From: a virus | Direction: 5' to 3' (one strand) | Length of the DNA: 26,942 nucleotides | IMG/VR virus record: IMGVR_UViG_3300050015_000864 | Span: 1-26,942 of that record | Part shown: one piece after another, positions 17,839 through 24,565 of the stretch | Layout: every line of letters begins with the position of its first letter | Position numbering within the stretch: the stretch's first letter is position 1 | Notes under the pieces: generated by a model | What the model was told of the DNA's origin: nothing | Databases searched by the model: none | What the model saw: only the letters and a program-made list of their open reading frames with translations | Translations under genes and position numbers: made by a program

Positions 17839-18050
17839 TGTATACGGATGCACTTTCACTCGAAGAAAAGAAATACAGGCAAACAAAGTCTGTAAGGTGG
17901 TTAGATACACCAGAGGGAACTATTTGGGCAACATATGGTTTTAGAAACTATATCCAGCCCGTTGATCCGAATTTAAGATATACCCCGCTTGGAGTTGATC
18001 TTGATCTTTTGTTTGATGAAGATGAAGCAATATTTGAACCTACAAAATAA
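17838..18050 (+). CDS. Hypothetical protein, 70 aa
   Basis: It contains RWLDTPEGTIWATYGFRNYI and an acidic C-terminus (LDLLFDEDEAIFEP). Probably a small folded domain; no family recognised. Coupled to both neighbours by tight junctions. Confidence 0.52.
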   Translation: MYTDALSLEEKKYRQTKSVRWLDTPEGTIWATYGFRNYIQPVDPNLRYTPLGVDLDLLFDEDEAIFEPTK

Positions 18051-18051
18051 T

Positions 18052-18216
18052 ATGGCTAAAATTATTATTGATCCCGTCGGAGACTATGATGTAAATTGGA
18101 GAAGGGGTCTTTGGAAATCTGTTTGGAAAAATGCTTTTATTCCAGAAGGTTTGCGAGGAAAAATCAAAATAGTTTTTGATAAGAAAGACGGGCATCCTAT
18201 AATTAAAAAGAAATGA
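18052..18216 (+). CDS. Hypothetical protein, 54 aa
   Basis: MAKIIIDPVGDYDVNWRRGL and a Lys-rich tail: a short basic protein of unknown role. ATG 18052 is one base after the preceding stop; its own stop overlaps pnuC by 4 bp. A longer in-frame start inside the previous gene (17989) is unlikely. Confidence 0.55.
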   Translation: MAKIIIDPVGDYDVNWRRGLWKSVWKNAFIPEGLRGKIKIVFDKKDGHPIIKKK

Positions 18217-18788
18217 TTGAAACCCTTGCGGTCATATTTACTATAATAGATGTTTGGCTGACAACCAAAAGGCATATTTTAACTTGGCCTGTAGGAATCA
18301 TCGGGGTTATTCTTTATGGCATCGTTTTCTGGAATTCCAGACTTTATTCTGACTTTGGTCTTCAATTTGTTTTCTTAGCTCAAAGTATTGTTGGCTGGAT
18401 AACTTGGAGCAGACATCTGGAGGATGTTAAAACTCATACGAGAGTCACATGCATGACTCCAAAAGAAATGGCTTATTGGTTTTCTGGGGGAATTTGGGCA
18501 TATATCATTTTAGCCATAGTGATGAAAAAATATACAAATGCTGCTGTTCCATGGGTAGATTCATTTGTAGCAGTTTTTAGCTTAATAGCCAACTGGTTAC
18601 TTGCTAAAAGGAAACTTGAAAATTGGTATGTCTGGATTCTTGCAAACACGATTTATGTCGGACTATTTTTATATAAAGGGCTTTACCTATCCTCAGTTCT
18701 ATATGCTGGATTAATATATTTGGATATTGTAGGATTGAAAGATTGGACCAAAAAATTAAAAGAACAATTTTTAATGTTTAAATCATGA
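18213..18788 (+). CDS. pnuC: Nicotinamide riboside transporter PnuC
   Basis: An inner-membrane protein of 191 aa with about seven hydrophobic segments. PnuC lets nicotinamide riboside diffuse in for NAD synthesis. Family marks are WPVGIIGVILYGIVFW (residues 25-40), WITWSR near 67, and the C-terminal block WYVWILANTIYVGLFLYKGLYLSS in parts, with conserved Trp and Asn residues lining the substrate site. Length is typical. With the NadD-like domain at 21051 it could support NAD supply in the infected cell. It overlaps its neighbours by 4 bp on both sides. Confidence 0.93.
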   Translation: MIETLAVIFTIIDVWLTTKRHILTWPVGIIGVILYGIVFWNSRLYSDFGLQFVFLAQSIVGWITWSRHLEDVKTHTRVTCMTPKEMAYWFSGGIWAYIILAIVMKKYTNAAVPWVDSFVAVFSLIANWLLAKRKLENWYVWILANTIYVGLFLYKGLYLSSVLYAGLIYLDIVGLKDWTKKLKEQFLMFKS

Positions 18789-19048
18789 ACTGCGCAGCTA
18801 AATTATTTTGGTTAATGTTAGGGCTCTTTTTTATCATGTGCCTTATATTCTTCTTTTCGTGGATAGTGATGATTGTATTTGGAGCAATTCTGATAACCGG
18901 AATCTGCGGAATATTCTCCAATAAAAGAAAAAAGGAAATATCTATTTCAGTAAGAGGTACTGGAACTGTGGATGAAAATGGAAAAGTGACAGATTATAAA
19001 TTGCAAGGTATTGATATAGTGGAAAATGAAAACACCAAAGAAAGCTAA
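18785..19048 (+). CDS. Small membrane protein, 87 aa
   Basis: A long hydrophobic stretch at about residues 6-45 (LFWLMLGLFFIMCL to FGAILITGICGIF) can form two membrane helices, then a basic KRKK stop-transfer and a short beta-rich tail. Unknown family. Coupled to pnuC by a 4-bp overlap. Confidence 0.55.
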   Translation: MNCAAKLFWLMLGLFFIMCLIFFFSWIVMIVFGAILITGICGIFSNKRKKEISISVRGTGTVDENGKVTDYKLQGIDIVENENTKES

Positions 19049-19049
19049 A

Positions 19050-19187
19050 ATGAGCGATGATCCTCGATGGGAAAAATATGATGAACTGAGGAAAGCTGGA
19101 GATATTTTAAAAGCAGATAAATTAAAAGAGGAAATCAAAGATACTTACATTTGGAAAAAACCGTGTCACCATGTCGGAGAAAAATGA
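19050..19187 (+). CDS. Hypothetical protein, 45 aa
   Basis: MSDDPRWEKYDELRKAGDIL, then KADKLKEEIKD: a short charged helix resembling the RxxGDxxxAxxL pattern used in small repeat helices. ATG 19050 follows the previous stop by one base. An ATG at 19026 would overlap 23 bp more. It overlaps the next gene by 17 bp. Confidence 0.5.
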   Translation: MSDDPRWEKYDELRKAGDILKADKLKEEIKDTYIWKKPCHHVGEK

Positions 19188-19407
19188 ACTAAGCAAATCC
19201 TATCGCGATTGGGAAAAAGATGTTGATCTTGACGAACTGGATAAAAAAATGGCAAAAGAATTGGAAATGACACAGCAGGATAAGGACTTGGCTAAAGTTA
19301 CTGGTTTTGTTAGTAAAAATTATGGGCCAAAAGCTGCTCTAATTTTTTACATTGATTTTATACAACCTATTAAAGAACGTTTAGAAGAATTAAAAGATGA
19401 GTCATAA
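19171..19407 (+). CDS. Hypothetical protein, 78 aa
   Basis: A charged helical protein (YRDWEKDVDLDELDKKMAKELEM). The end, codons for D-E-S then TAA, overlaps the start of the truncated guanylate kinase fragment at 19397. The same overlap pattern occurs at the HEG5 end, showing that this was the original neighbour of guanylate kinase before HEG5 entered. Confidence 0.58.
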   Translation: MSEKNELSKSYRDWEKDVDLDELDKKMAKELEMTQQDKDLAKVTGFVSKNYGPKAALIFYIDFIQPIKERLEELKDES

Positions 19408-19453
19408 ACGTATAATTTTTGTGGGTTCAACTTTTTCGGGAATGAACTTGGAT
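19397..19453 (+). pseudogene. Truncated 5' end of guanylate kinase left of HEG5
   Basis: The frame reads MSHKRIIFVGSTFSGMNL. The intact gene 926 bp downstream reads MSHKRVIICGATCSGKTYL. The first 14 bases are identical (ATGAGTCATAAACG); the rest is diverged, and the P-loop lysine is lost (GM instead of GK). It runs into the HEG5 leader. This is the left remnant of the invaded gene. Confidence 0.82.
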
Positions 19454-19480
19454 ATATATAATAAAAACTATGTATTCAAG
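19447..19480 (+). promoter_or_regulatory. Start-codon hairpin and promoter-like core of HEG5
   Basis: CTTGGATATATA (19447-19458) pairs with TATGTATTCAAG (19469-19480), 12 bp with two G-T pairs. The ATG at 19470-19472 lies inside the right arm. The left arm and loop contain TATATATAATA. Confidence 0.62.
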
Positions 19481-20333
19481 AAATTGTCCAAAATGCGGAA
19501 AAGTAATAAATTATCGAAATAAAAGATCTTTTTTAATTTCGATAAAACAAAATACCAACTGTGGGCCATGCCGTTCTGCTGGTATAAATAAAGGGAAAAA
19601 AGCTTCAGAAAAAACAAAGAAGAAATTAAGTATAAACAATTCCGGCTCTGGAAATGGTTTTTTTGGTAAAAATCATACAAAACAATCCAAAGATGCTATA
19701 AAAAATTATAATATTGGGAAAACATATTCTGATGAAACAAATAAAACTAAAGGATTAAAAGGAGAATTAAATCCTAGATATGGCAAAAATAATTATGATT
19801 CATGGCTTAAAAAATATGGAGAAAAAGAAGCAAATGAAAAACTTAATAATTTTAAAAAGAAAGCATCAATAAATTCTTCAGGAAAAAATAATCCAATGTA
19901 TGGTAAGCCTTCCCCAACTGGTTCTGGGAATGGTTGGTCTGGTTGGTATAAAAATAAATATTTTCGAAGTTTGCGAGAACTTTCTTTTATAATTTACTAT
20001 ATTGAAAGATTTAATCTAAAATATGAAACTGGAGAAAGTAAGAAATATCAAATAAAATATAAGGATAATGAAGTTGAAAGAAATTATTATCCTGATTTTT
20101 TTATAAGCAACCATTATTTAGTAGAAATTAAGCCAATAAAACTTTGGAATAGTAGATCCGTTCTATTAAAAAAAGAAGCAGCAATTAGATTTTGTGAAGA
20201 GAGAGGATTAAAATATAAATTGATAGACCCCATAAAATTAGTTACAAAAATCGAGTTAATGAAAAAAATTGAAATGGGGGAACTCCAATTTTTAGAAAAA
20301 TATCAACTAAAATTAAATAATTATGAGTCATAA
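19470..20333 (+). CDS. PD-(D/E)XK homing endonuclease with NUMOD3 repeats (HEG5)
   Basis: A free-standing nuclease of 287 aa inserted at the start of guanylate kinase. C6, C9, C31 and C34 make a four-cysteine zinc site. NUMOD3-type segments follow (GNGFFGKNHTKQS, KNNPMYGKPS). The C-terminal nuclease core has FRSLRELSF, then YYPDFF and LVEIKP (about 205-222), matching PD-(D/E)XK nucleases. The last codons (Tyr-Glu-Ser-stop) are written in the re-supplied start of guanylate kinase, an 11-bp overlap, just as in the original upstream neighbour. Confidence 0.87.
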   Translation: MYSRNCPKCGKVINYRNKRSFLISIKQNTNCGPCRSAGINKGKKASEKTKKKLSINNSGSGNGFFGKNHTKQSKDAIKNYNIGKTYSDETNKTKGLKGELNPRYGKNNYDSWLKKYGEKEANEKLNNFKKKASINSSGKNNPMYGKPSPTGSGNGWSGWYKNKYFRSLRELSFIIYYIERFNLKYETGESKKYQIKYKDNEVERNYYPDFFISNHYLVEIKPIKLWNSRSVLLKKEAAIRFCEERGLKYKLIDPIKLVTKIELMKKIEMGELQFLEKYQLKLNNYES

Positions 20334-20808
20334 ACGCGTGATAATTTGTGGCGCAACTTGCTCCGGTAAGACCTATCTTCGAAAGAAACTTGAAGAAAAA
20401 GGATTTCATTTTGATGTTTCATATACTACTCGCCCTCGTAGACCAGGTGAGGAGGACGGAGTTCATTACAAATTCATTAAACAAGATGCATTTGAATTTA
20501 TGGTTAAGATAGGATCTTTCTATGAACATGTAGAGTATAATGGATTTGGTTACGGAACTGGAAAACAGGAATGGAATACCTCAGATTGTTTCATCATGGA
20601 AACTGATGGTATCAAACACATTGATAAAACCAGCAGAAAACATACATTCATCATATACATCAACCCACCAGTAAAAATTCGTAAAGAAAGAATGCTTGGA
20701 GAACGTGGTTGGTCCGAAGAAGAAGCTAATGCGAGACTCAAAACAGATAAGAAGAAATTCAAAGACTTCACGGATTACGATTTAATGATTACAAACCCCG
20801 ATTTCTAA
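20323..20808 (+). CDS. gmk: Guanylate kinase
   Basis: It converts GMP to GDP for nucleotide supply. The P-loop is GATCSGKT (about 10-17). The GMP-binding block is SYTTRPRRPGEEDGVHY (33-49), and FYEHVEYNGFGYGT (about 67-80) is typical. Length, 161 aa, is shorter than the usual 190-205, mainly in the C-terminal part. The first 14 bases are duplicated at 19397, on the other side of HEG5. Together with NAD and NTP-related enzymes nearby it fits phage nucleotide metabolism. Confidence 0.9.
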   Translation: MSHKRVIICGATCSGKTYLRKKLEEKGFHFDVSYTTRPRRPGEEDGVHYKFIKQDAFEFMVKIGSFYEHVEYNGFGYGTGKQEWNTSDCFIMETDGIKHIDKTSRKHTFIIYINPPVKIRKERMLGERGWSEEEANARLKTDKKKFKDFTDYDLMITNPDF

Positions 20809-21049
20809 TGAAAGAAATACTAACCGGTTTATTATACCTTTTAGGATTTATAGCAGTCCTTATAGGAACTCTATATTTTCTGGGTCATGCTGGCCGAATT
20901 ATTAAGAATTTTTTCTCTTGCTGTAGCTATACCCCTCCAGAAAACTTTGAAGATACCTGTTTAAGAGGAGTAACAAGTATGCTAATTCTTTTATAGTAGC
21001 TGCATTTATAATGGTATGCTATGCTCTAGGATCTGCAATTTTAAATTAA
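20808..21049 (+). pseudogene. Small membrane protein with a -1 frameshift
   Basis: The first frame from ATG 20808 has one membrane helix (LTGLLYLLGFIAVLIGTLYFLG) and ends at 20996. From about 20966 the -1 frame continues NKYANSFIVAAFIMVCYALGSAILN and stops at 21049, two bases before the next ATG. The second part is a clear second helix. One missing base near AGAGGAG would restore a two-pass protein of about 80 aa. The function is unknown. Confidence 0.6.
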
Positions 21050-21050
21050 T

Positions 21051-21944
21051 ATGGACTCAAAATCTCTACAAAAGAAAGTTTCGGGGGTTTTCAAAGATAA
21101 CTTTGGATATACTCCTCTTAGCGAACGTCTTCAAGATATTCAAAGAGAATTCTTTGAACTTATGAAATGGACTGATGTAAAAAATCTTAAAGAGGAAGCA
21201 GGGGATCTCTTAACTTCCTTGATTGCTCTTCATGAAGAAAATGAGTGGTGGTTTGATGAGAATGTTCATGCAACTTTAGAAAAAATAGAAAAGAGGAAAC
21301 TTCAATATAAAACACTTGGAAGAAAAACCAAGGTAGCTATTTATGGCGGAGCATTTAATCCTATCACAACTGGTCACATTCAAGTTTGTAAATTCTTATT
21401 GAACACTTCCAAAGAATTTGACGAAGTTTGGATAATGCCGGCTTATCACCACATGTATAATAAAGAAATGGTATCTCCCGAACACCGTCTTTCAATGTGT
21501 GAACTTGCTGCTCAGGTTGATAAAAGAATCAAAATATTCCCATTTGAGATTGACAATAAGCTTCATGGGGAAACTTATTACTTTGTCAAGAAACTCAAAG
21601 AAGAAACACTTAACGAACAATACAATTTTAGCATAGTTATTGGTTTGGATAATGCTAATACTTTCTATCATTGGGTTAATTATGAACTACTTGAAAGACT
21701 AATTCGTTTCGTGGTTGTTCCTAGAAAAGGATACTCAGCTATTGAAAATGCCTGGTATTTTAAAGAACCTCATATTTACTTACATGAAGATCCTAATGCA
21801 ATAGAGGTTTCATCTTCGGAAGTTCGAGGACTATTAGGCATGTCGGAATTTAACGCAGAAAATCATAAACATTTAATGACTAAAATTTGTCCGGAAGTCT
21901 TCGAGTATATTATAAAAAACAAATTATACATCTATGGCACGTAA
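21051..21944 (+). CDS. MazG-like domain fused to NadD-type NMN/NaMN adenylyltransferase
   Basis: 297 aa with two domains. Residues 20-85 are MazG-like: REFFEL (E33, E36) and EEAGDLL (E48, E49, D52) supply the metal site of a nucleotide pyrophosphohydrolase. From residue 94 begins a NadD domain: YGGAFNP (98-104), GH at 108-109, and VSSSEVR near 265, the nucleotidyltransferase signature. It would make NAD or deamido-NAD from the mononucleotide and ATP. With PnuC this forms part of an NAD salvage route. The fusion might also clear damaged nucleotides. It overlaps the next gene by 11 bp. Confidence 0.87.
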   Translation: MDSKSLQKKVSGVFKDNFGYTPLSERLQDIQREFFELMKWTDVKNLKEEAGDLLTSLIALHEENEWWFDENVHATLEKIEKRKLQYKTLGRKTKVAIYGGAFNPITTGHIQVCKFLLNTSKEFDEVWIMPAYHHMYNKEMVSPEHRLSMCELAAQVDKRIKIFPFEIDNKLHGETYYFVKKLKEETLNEQYNFSIVIGLDNANTFYHWVNYELLERLIRFVVVPRKGYSAIENAWYFKEPHIYLHEDPNAIEVSSSEVRGLLGMSEFNAENHKHLMTKICPEVFEYIIKNKLYIYGT

Positions 21945-22200
21945 ATCTATTTGTTCAGATTGCGGCGAAGTTCTGGAACCAACTAACAAAGATTATGTTG
22001 TTTGCGGAAATTGCGGTGAATTCCAATGGGTTGACTTTGATCAAAAAATAGAAGAGGAACCTACAATTTCAGAAAGACTCAGGGAAGCTGCAAAGAAATA
22101 TAAAGCAGTAACAGAAGAGATGGGGGTACCCGGAAAATTTCACGGAAATAAAGTCATGAAAAGCACATTGGTTAAAAAGAAACGTAATAAAAAATATTAA
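21934..22200 (+). CDS. Zinc-ribbon protein, 88 aa
   Basis: Four cysteines, CSDC (residues 7-10) and CGNC (24-27), form a zinc ribbon. The rest is a basic helix ending KKKRNKKY. Probable nucleic-acid binding. It starts inside the NadD fusion gene and its last base overlaps the peptide deformylase start. Confidence 0.68.
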   Translation: MARKSICSDCGEVLEPTNKDYVVCGNCGEFQWVDFDQKIEEEPTISERLREAAKKYKAVTEEMGVPGKFHGNKVMKSTLVKKKRNKKY

Positions 22201-22736
22201 TGGTAAGACCTATCGTATTATTTGGAGACCCTATGCTAAGGCTTATTAGCACAGAGGTTCAAAAAAATAGCAAAATTCCTATTGAGCCGCTTCTTGTTGA
22301 CATGTTTGAAACTGTGAAGAAAGCAAACGGTGCTGGTCTTGCTGCAATTCAAGTTGGAGTTCCTCTTCGTATTTTTGTTGTTGATGCTAATCTTGAAAAG
22401 GAGGACTTTCACTTCAAACAGTCATTTATAAATCCTAAGATTTTAAAAGAATGGGGAGAACCGGAAAAGCATCCGGAAGGTTGTCTTTCTATTCCTCAAT
22501 TAACAGCGATGATCTCACGTCTTCCTAATATAGAATTCGAATGGTATGATGAAGAATGGGTTTACCATAAGGAAGAATTTTCTGGTTACGCAGCTCGCAT
22601 TATACAGCATGAATACGAGCATTTAAATGGTGGGTTATATGTTGATGATCTGGATCTCATGTGGAGCGAAATGTTTAAACTTCCTCTTGACTTAATTGAA
22701 AAAAGAAAAATCAAATTACCATATTTATGGAGATAA
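22200..22736 (+). CDS. def: Peptide deformylase
   Basis: It removes the formyl group from new proteins. All three motifs are present: GAGLAAIQVG (motif 1), EGCLS (motif 2, metal-binding Cys) and QHEYEHLNG (motif 3, HExxH with both histidines). Length, 178 aa, is typical. Phage deformylases are known in marine and other phages. The initiator tRNA at 526 and the bL12 homologue make a translation theme. It overlaps neighbours by 1 and 10 bp. Confidence 0.94.
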   Translation: MVRPIVLFGDPMLRLISTEVQKNSKIPIEPLLVDMFETVKKANGAGLAAIQVGVPLRIFVVDANLEKEDFHFKQSFINPKILKEWGEPEKHPEGCLSIPQLTAMISRLPNIEFEWYDEEWVYHKEEFSGYAARIIQHEYEHLNGGLYVDDLDLMWSEMFKLPLDLIEKRKIKLPYLWR

Positions 22737-22963
22737 CATCTGATTTCATTTACACAGAAAGGATCAAACGATTAGAGAAACTCTATCAGGATGGAATTGA
22801 TCTATTGAAAGAAAATAAAAGACAATGGGATAAAGCTGTCGACGATGAAACCTGCAATCCCATTATGCTAAATATCATAGCGGATAATATGTACTCGATG
22901 GAAGAAACTCTTCGAGTCATTAAGGAACGAATGGGTACAATTAAACTTGAAATATCCAATTAA
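22727..22963 (+). CDS. Hypothetical helical protein, 78 aa
   Basis: Largely heptad-like helix (RIKRLEKLYQDGIDLLKENK, then MEETLRVIKERMG): likely a small coiled coil. The function is unknown. Overlaps def by 10 bp and the next gene by one base. Confidence 0.55.
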   Translation: MEITSDFIYTERIKRLEKLYQDGIDLLKENKRQWDKAVDDETCNPIMLNIIADNMYSMEETLRVIKERMGTIKLEISN

Positions 22964-23472
22964 TGAAGAATAGAATACCACATGAATTTTTTATAACCAA
23001 AGGTTCTGGTTGTAGTGACTTAGCTCTCCATCCGGGTTCATATCACATGGCTTTGCATGATGCTGGAATACACCAATTCAATATAGTTGGATATTCTTCA
23101 GTGTTACCTGCTTCAGCTAAACTCGTAACTACTGATGAAGTAGATTTACCCGAATTTGGTTCAGAACTTTCTACAATAATGGCTTGTGCCAGCGGTAACT
23201 ACGGAGAACATATTTCAGCAGGGATTATTTATGCTTGGTTATACAAGGATGATAATTTTGATGAAAAAATCGGTGGCATTGTTTGTGAACTTGCCGGATA
23301 TTTTAACGTAGAAGAATTAGAAGGAAGATTGTATGCAGTTATTGAAGACATGCATAAGAAAACTTTCGACCAATACTTTATGGGGGAACCTCAGGTTCTT
23401 ACAGAATCTCTTACCATAGATAAAAGATTTGGTACCGCTTTAGTTTCAATGTGTTTCGTAAATTACAAATAA
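22963..23472 (+). CDS. Pyruvoyl-dependent arginine decarboxylase (PvlArgDC)
   Basis: It makes agmatine, a polyamine precursor, from arginine. In this family the chain cleaves itself at a Ser pair to create the pyruvoyl group. Here HEFFITKGSGCSDLALHPGS, then LHDAGIHQFNIVGYSSVLPA, match the family, with S45-S46 as the likely cleavage site. GEHISAGIIYAW later fits the substrate-site region. Length, 169 aa, is typical. It sits between two unknown small genes. I know of few phage examples. Regulation is not visible. Confidence 0.84.
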   Translation: MKNRIPHEFFITKGSGCSDLALHPGSYHMALHDAGIHQFNIVGYSSVLPASAKLVTTDEVDLPEFGSELSTIMACASGNYGEHISAGIIYAWLYKDDNFDEKIGGIVCELAGYFNVEELEGRLYAVIEDMHKKTFDQYFMGEPQVLTESLTIDKRFGTALVSMCFVNYK

Positions 23473-23473
23473 G

Positions 23474-23656
23474 ATGGATAGCAGGATTTGTACATATCTC
23501 AACACTGTTGAGCTGGATGCAGTAATCCAGAGAATAATTAACGAACTTACAAATATTCAGATTATATCTGTTGTTCGTACTTCGGAATTTCAAAGATTAA
23601 CTCCTACATCGGGAGACTGTGCCGATTATATAATACTTTATACCAATACCAATTAA
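23474..23656 (+). CDS. Hypothetical protein, 60 aa
   Basis: A short protein, MDSRICTYLNTVELDAVIQR, with no known motif. Start one base after the preceding stop and stop one base before the next gene, both typical junctions here. A reverse-strand frame over it has no support. Confidence 0.48.
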   Translation: MDSRICTYLNTVELDAVIQRIINELTNIQIISVVRTSEFQRLTPTSGDCADYIILYTNTN

Positions 23657-23657
23657 T

Positions 23658-23963
23658 ATGACAAAAGAAGAAATTGCTCGAGAAGTAGCTGTAATGACCC
23701 CGGTTAAAAATGGTCGTTACTTAATGGGAACCAAAGCATATCATCAACTTGGTGATATAAGCAGAGATGAACCTGATCTTTTCTGTGCTTCTGCCGAAAC
23801 CGAAAAGTTTTACATTGGTATGTGGGTTACTGGTTTTGGATTTTTCAATGTATGTTTCCCTAAAGAAACCAGCCGGGAACTTACTCCTGAAGAAATTGAA
23901 AAGTACAACAAAACCTACATTCAGATCTCTTCACAGCCTCCCATAAAATTAAAAGTCGATTAA
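23658..23963 (+). CDS. Hypothetical protein, 101 aa
   Basis: A soluble protein with GRYLMGTKAYHQLGDISRD and FYIGMWVTGFGFFNVCFP, likely a compact alpha/beta fold. No family recognised. It ends a transcription unit; a strong promoter follows. Confidence 0.55.
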   Translation: MTKEEIAREVAVMTPVKNGRYLMGTKAYHQLGDISRDEPDLFCASAETEKFYIGMWVTGFGFFNVCFPKETSRELTPEEIEKYNKTYIQISSQPPIKLKVD

Positions 23964-23972
23964 TTTCTTAAA

Positions 23973-24008
23973 AATATTTTTTTTCTAAGGAATAATTGTG
24001 TACATTTG
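23973..24008 (+). promoter_or_regulatory. Bacteroidota-type promoter
   Basis: A T run with TTTCTAAGG, AATAATTG, and TACATTTG at 24001-24008. Nearly the same sequence stands at 7051-7086. The gene starts 33 nt later, so here there is a normal leader. Confidence 0.7.
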
Positions 24009-24041
24009 TATCCACATTTAAATTAACTTAATCGAATACAC

Positions 24042-24565
24042 ATGAAGAAAATCGTATTGTTATTTATGCTACTTATTTTTTCAGCTGTGGCTTATTCCCA
24101 GTCTAGCGGAATAACACTCACTCCTGATCAAATTAGTAAGTTGGACCCCGCCACAAAGGCTCAGATTGTAGCTTTACAGGCTGAACAGAAAACAGATCAA
24201 CTAATTTCTACCGGATCAAAATGGGTAGGATTAGGAAAAGAAATTGCTGAAGCTGTAAATGAATCAGCTAAAGGAGTCGCTTTAACTGCATCTGAATTTG
24301 CCGAAACTAAACTCGGAAAGTATACCATGTTTCTTATTGCTTATAAGGTACTTGGTGGAGATTTTCTGCGATTTTGCTTCTTATAAACACTATGGTTTAT
24401 GGAGGTCTTATCTGGTTTCTTGATTCCCAACTTTTGCAGGATATAAAAGATCCAATCAATCCTAAAACAGCAATTAATGCAATTCTTTTAACTGGATGGG
24501 CATTAAGCTCTGTAGTTTGTTGCATACTTCCATACATTAAACTTCATAAAAACAAGACAATATGA
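24042..24565 (+). pseudogene. Exported membrane protein with a -1 frameshift
   Basis: The first frame from ATG 24042 starts with a signal peptide (KKIVLLFMLLIFSAVAYSQ, cleavage likely after YS) and reads to 24386. Near 24365 the -1 frame continues AILLLINTMVYGGLIWFLD and on to 24565, with a further helix (INAILLTGWALSSVVCCILP). One missing base in GGAGATTTTCTGCG would restore a protein of about 174 aa. The family is unknown. The stop overlaps the next gene by 4 bp. Confidence 0.65.

Noticed and set aside
22100-23600. Reverse-strand frame 23411-23593
   Set aside because: It is the shadow of two + strand genes with better codon pattern and junctions.
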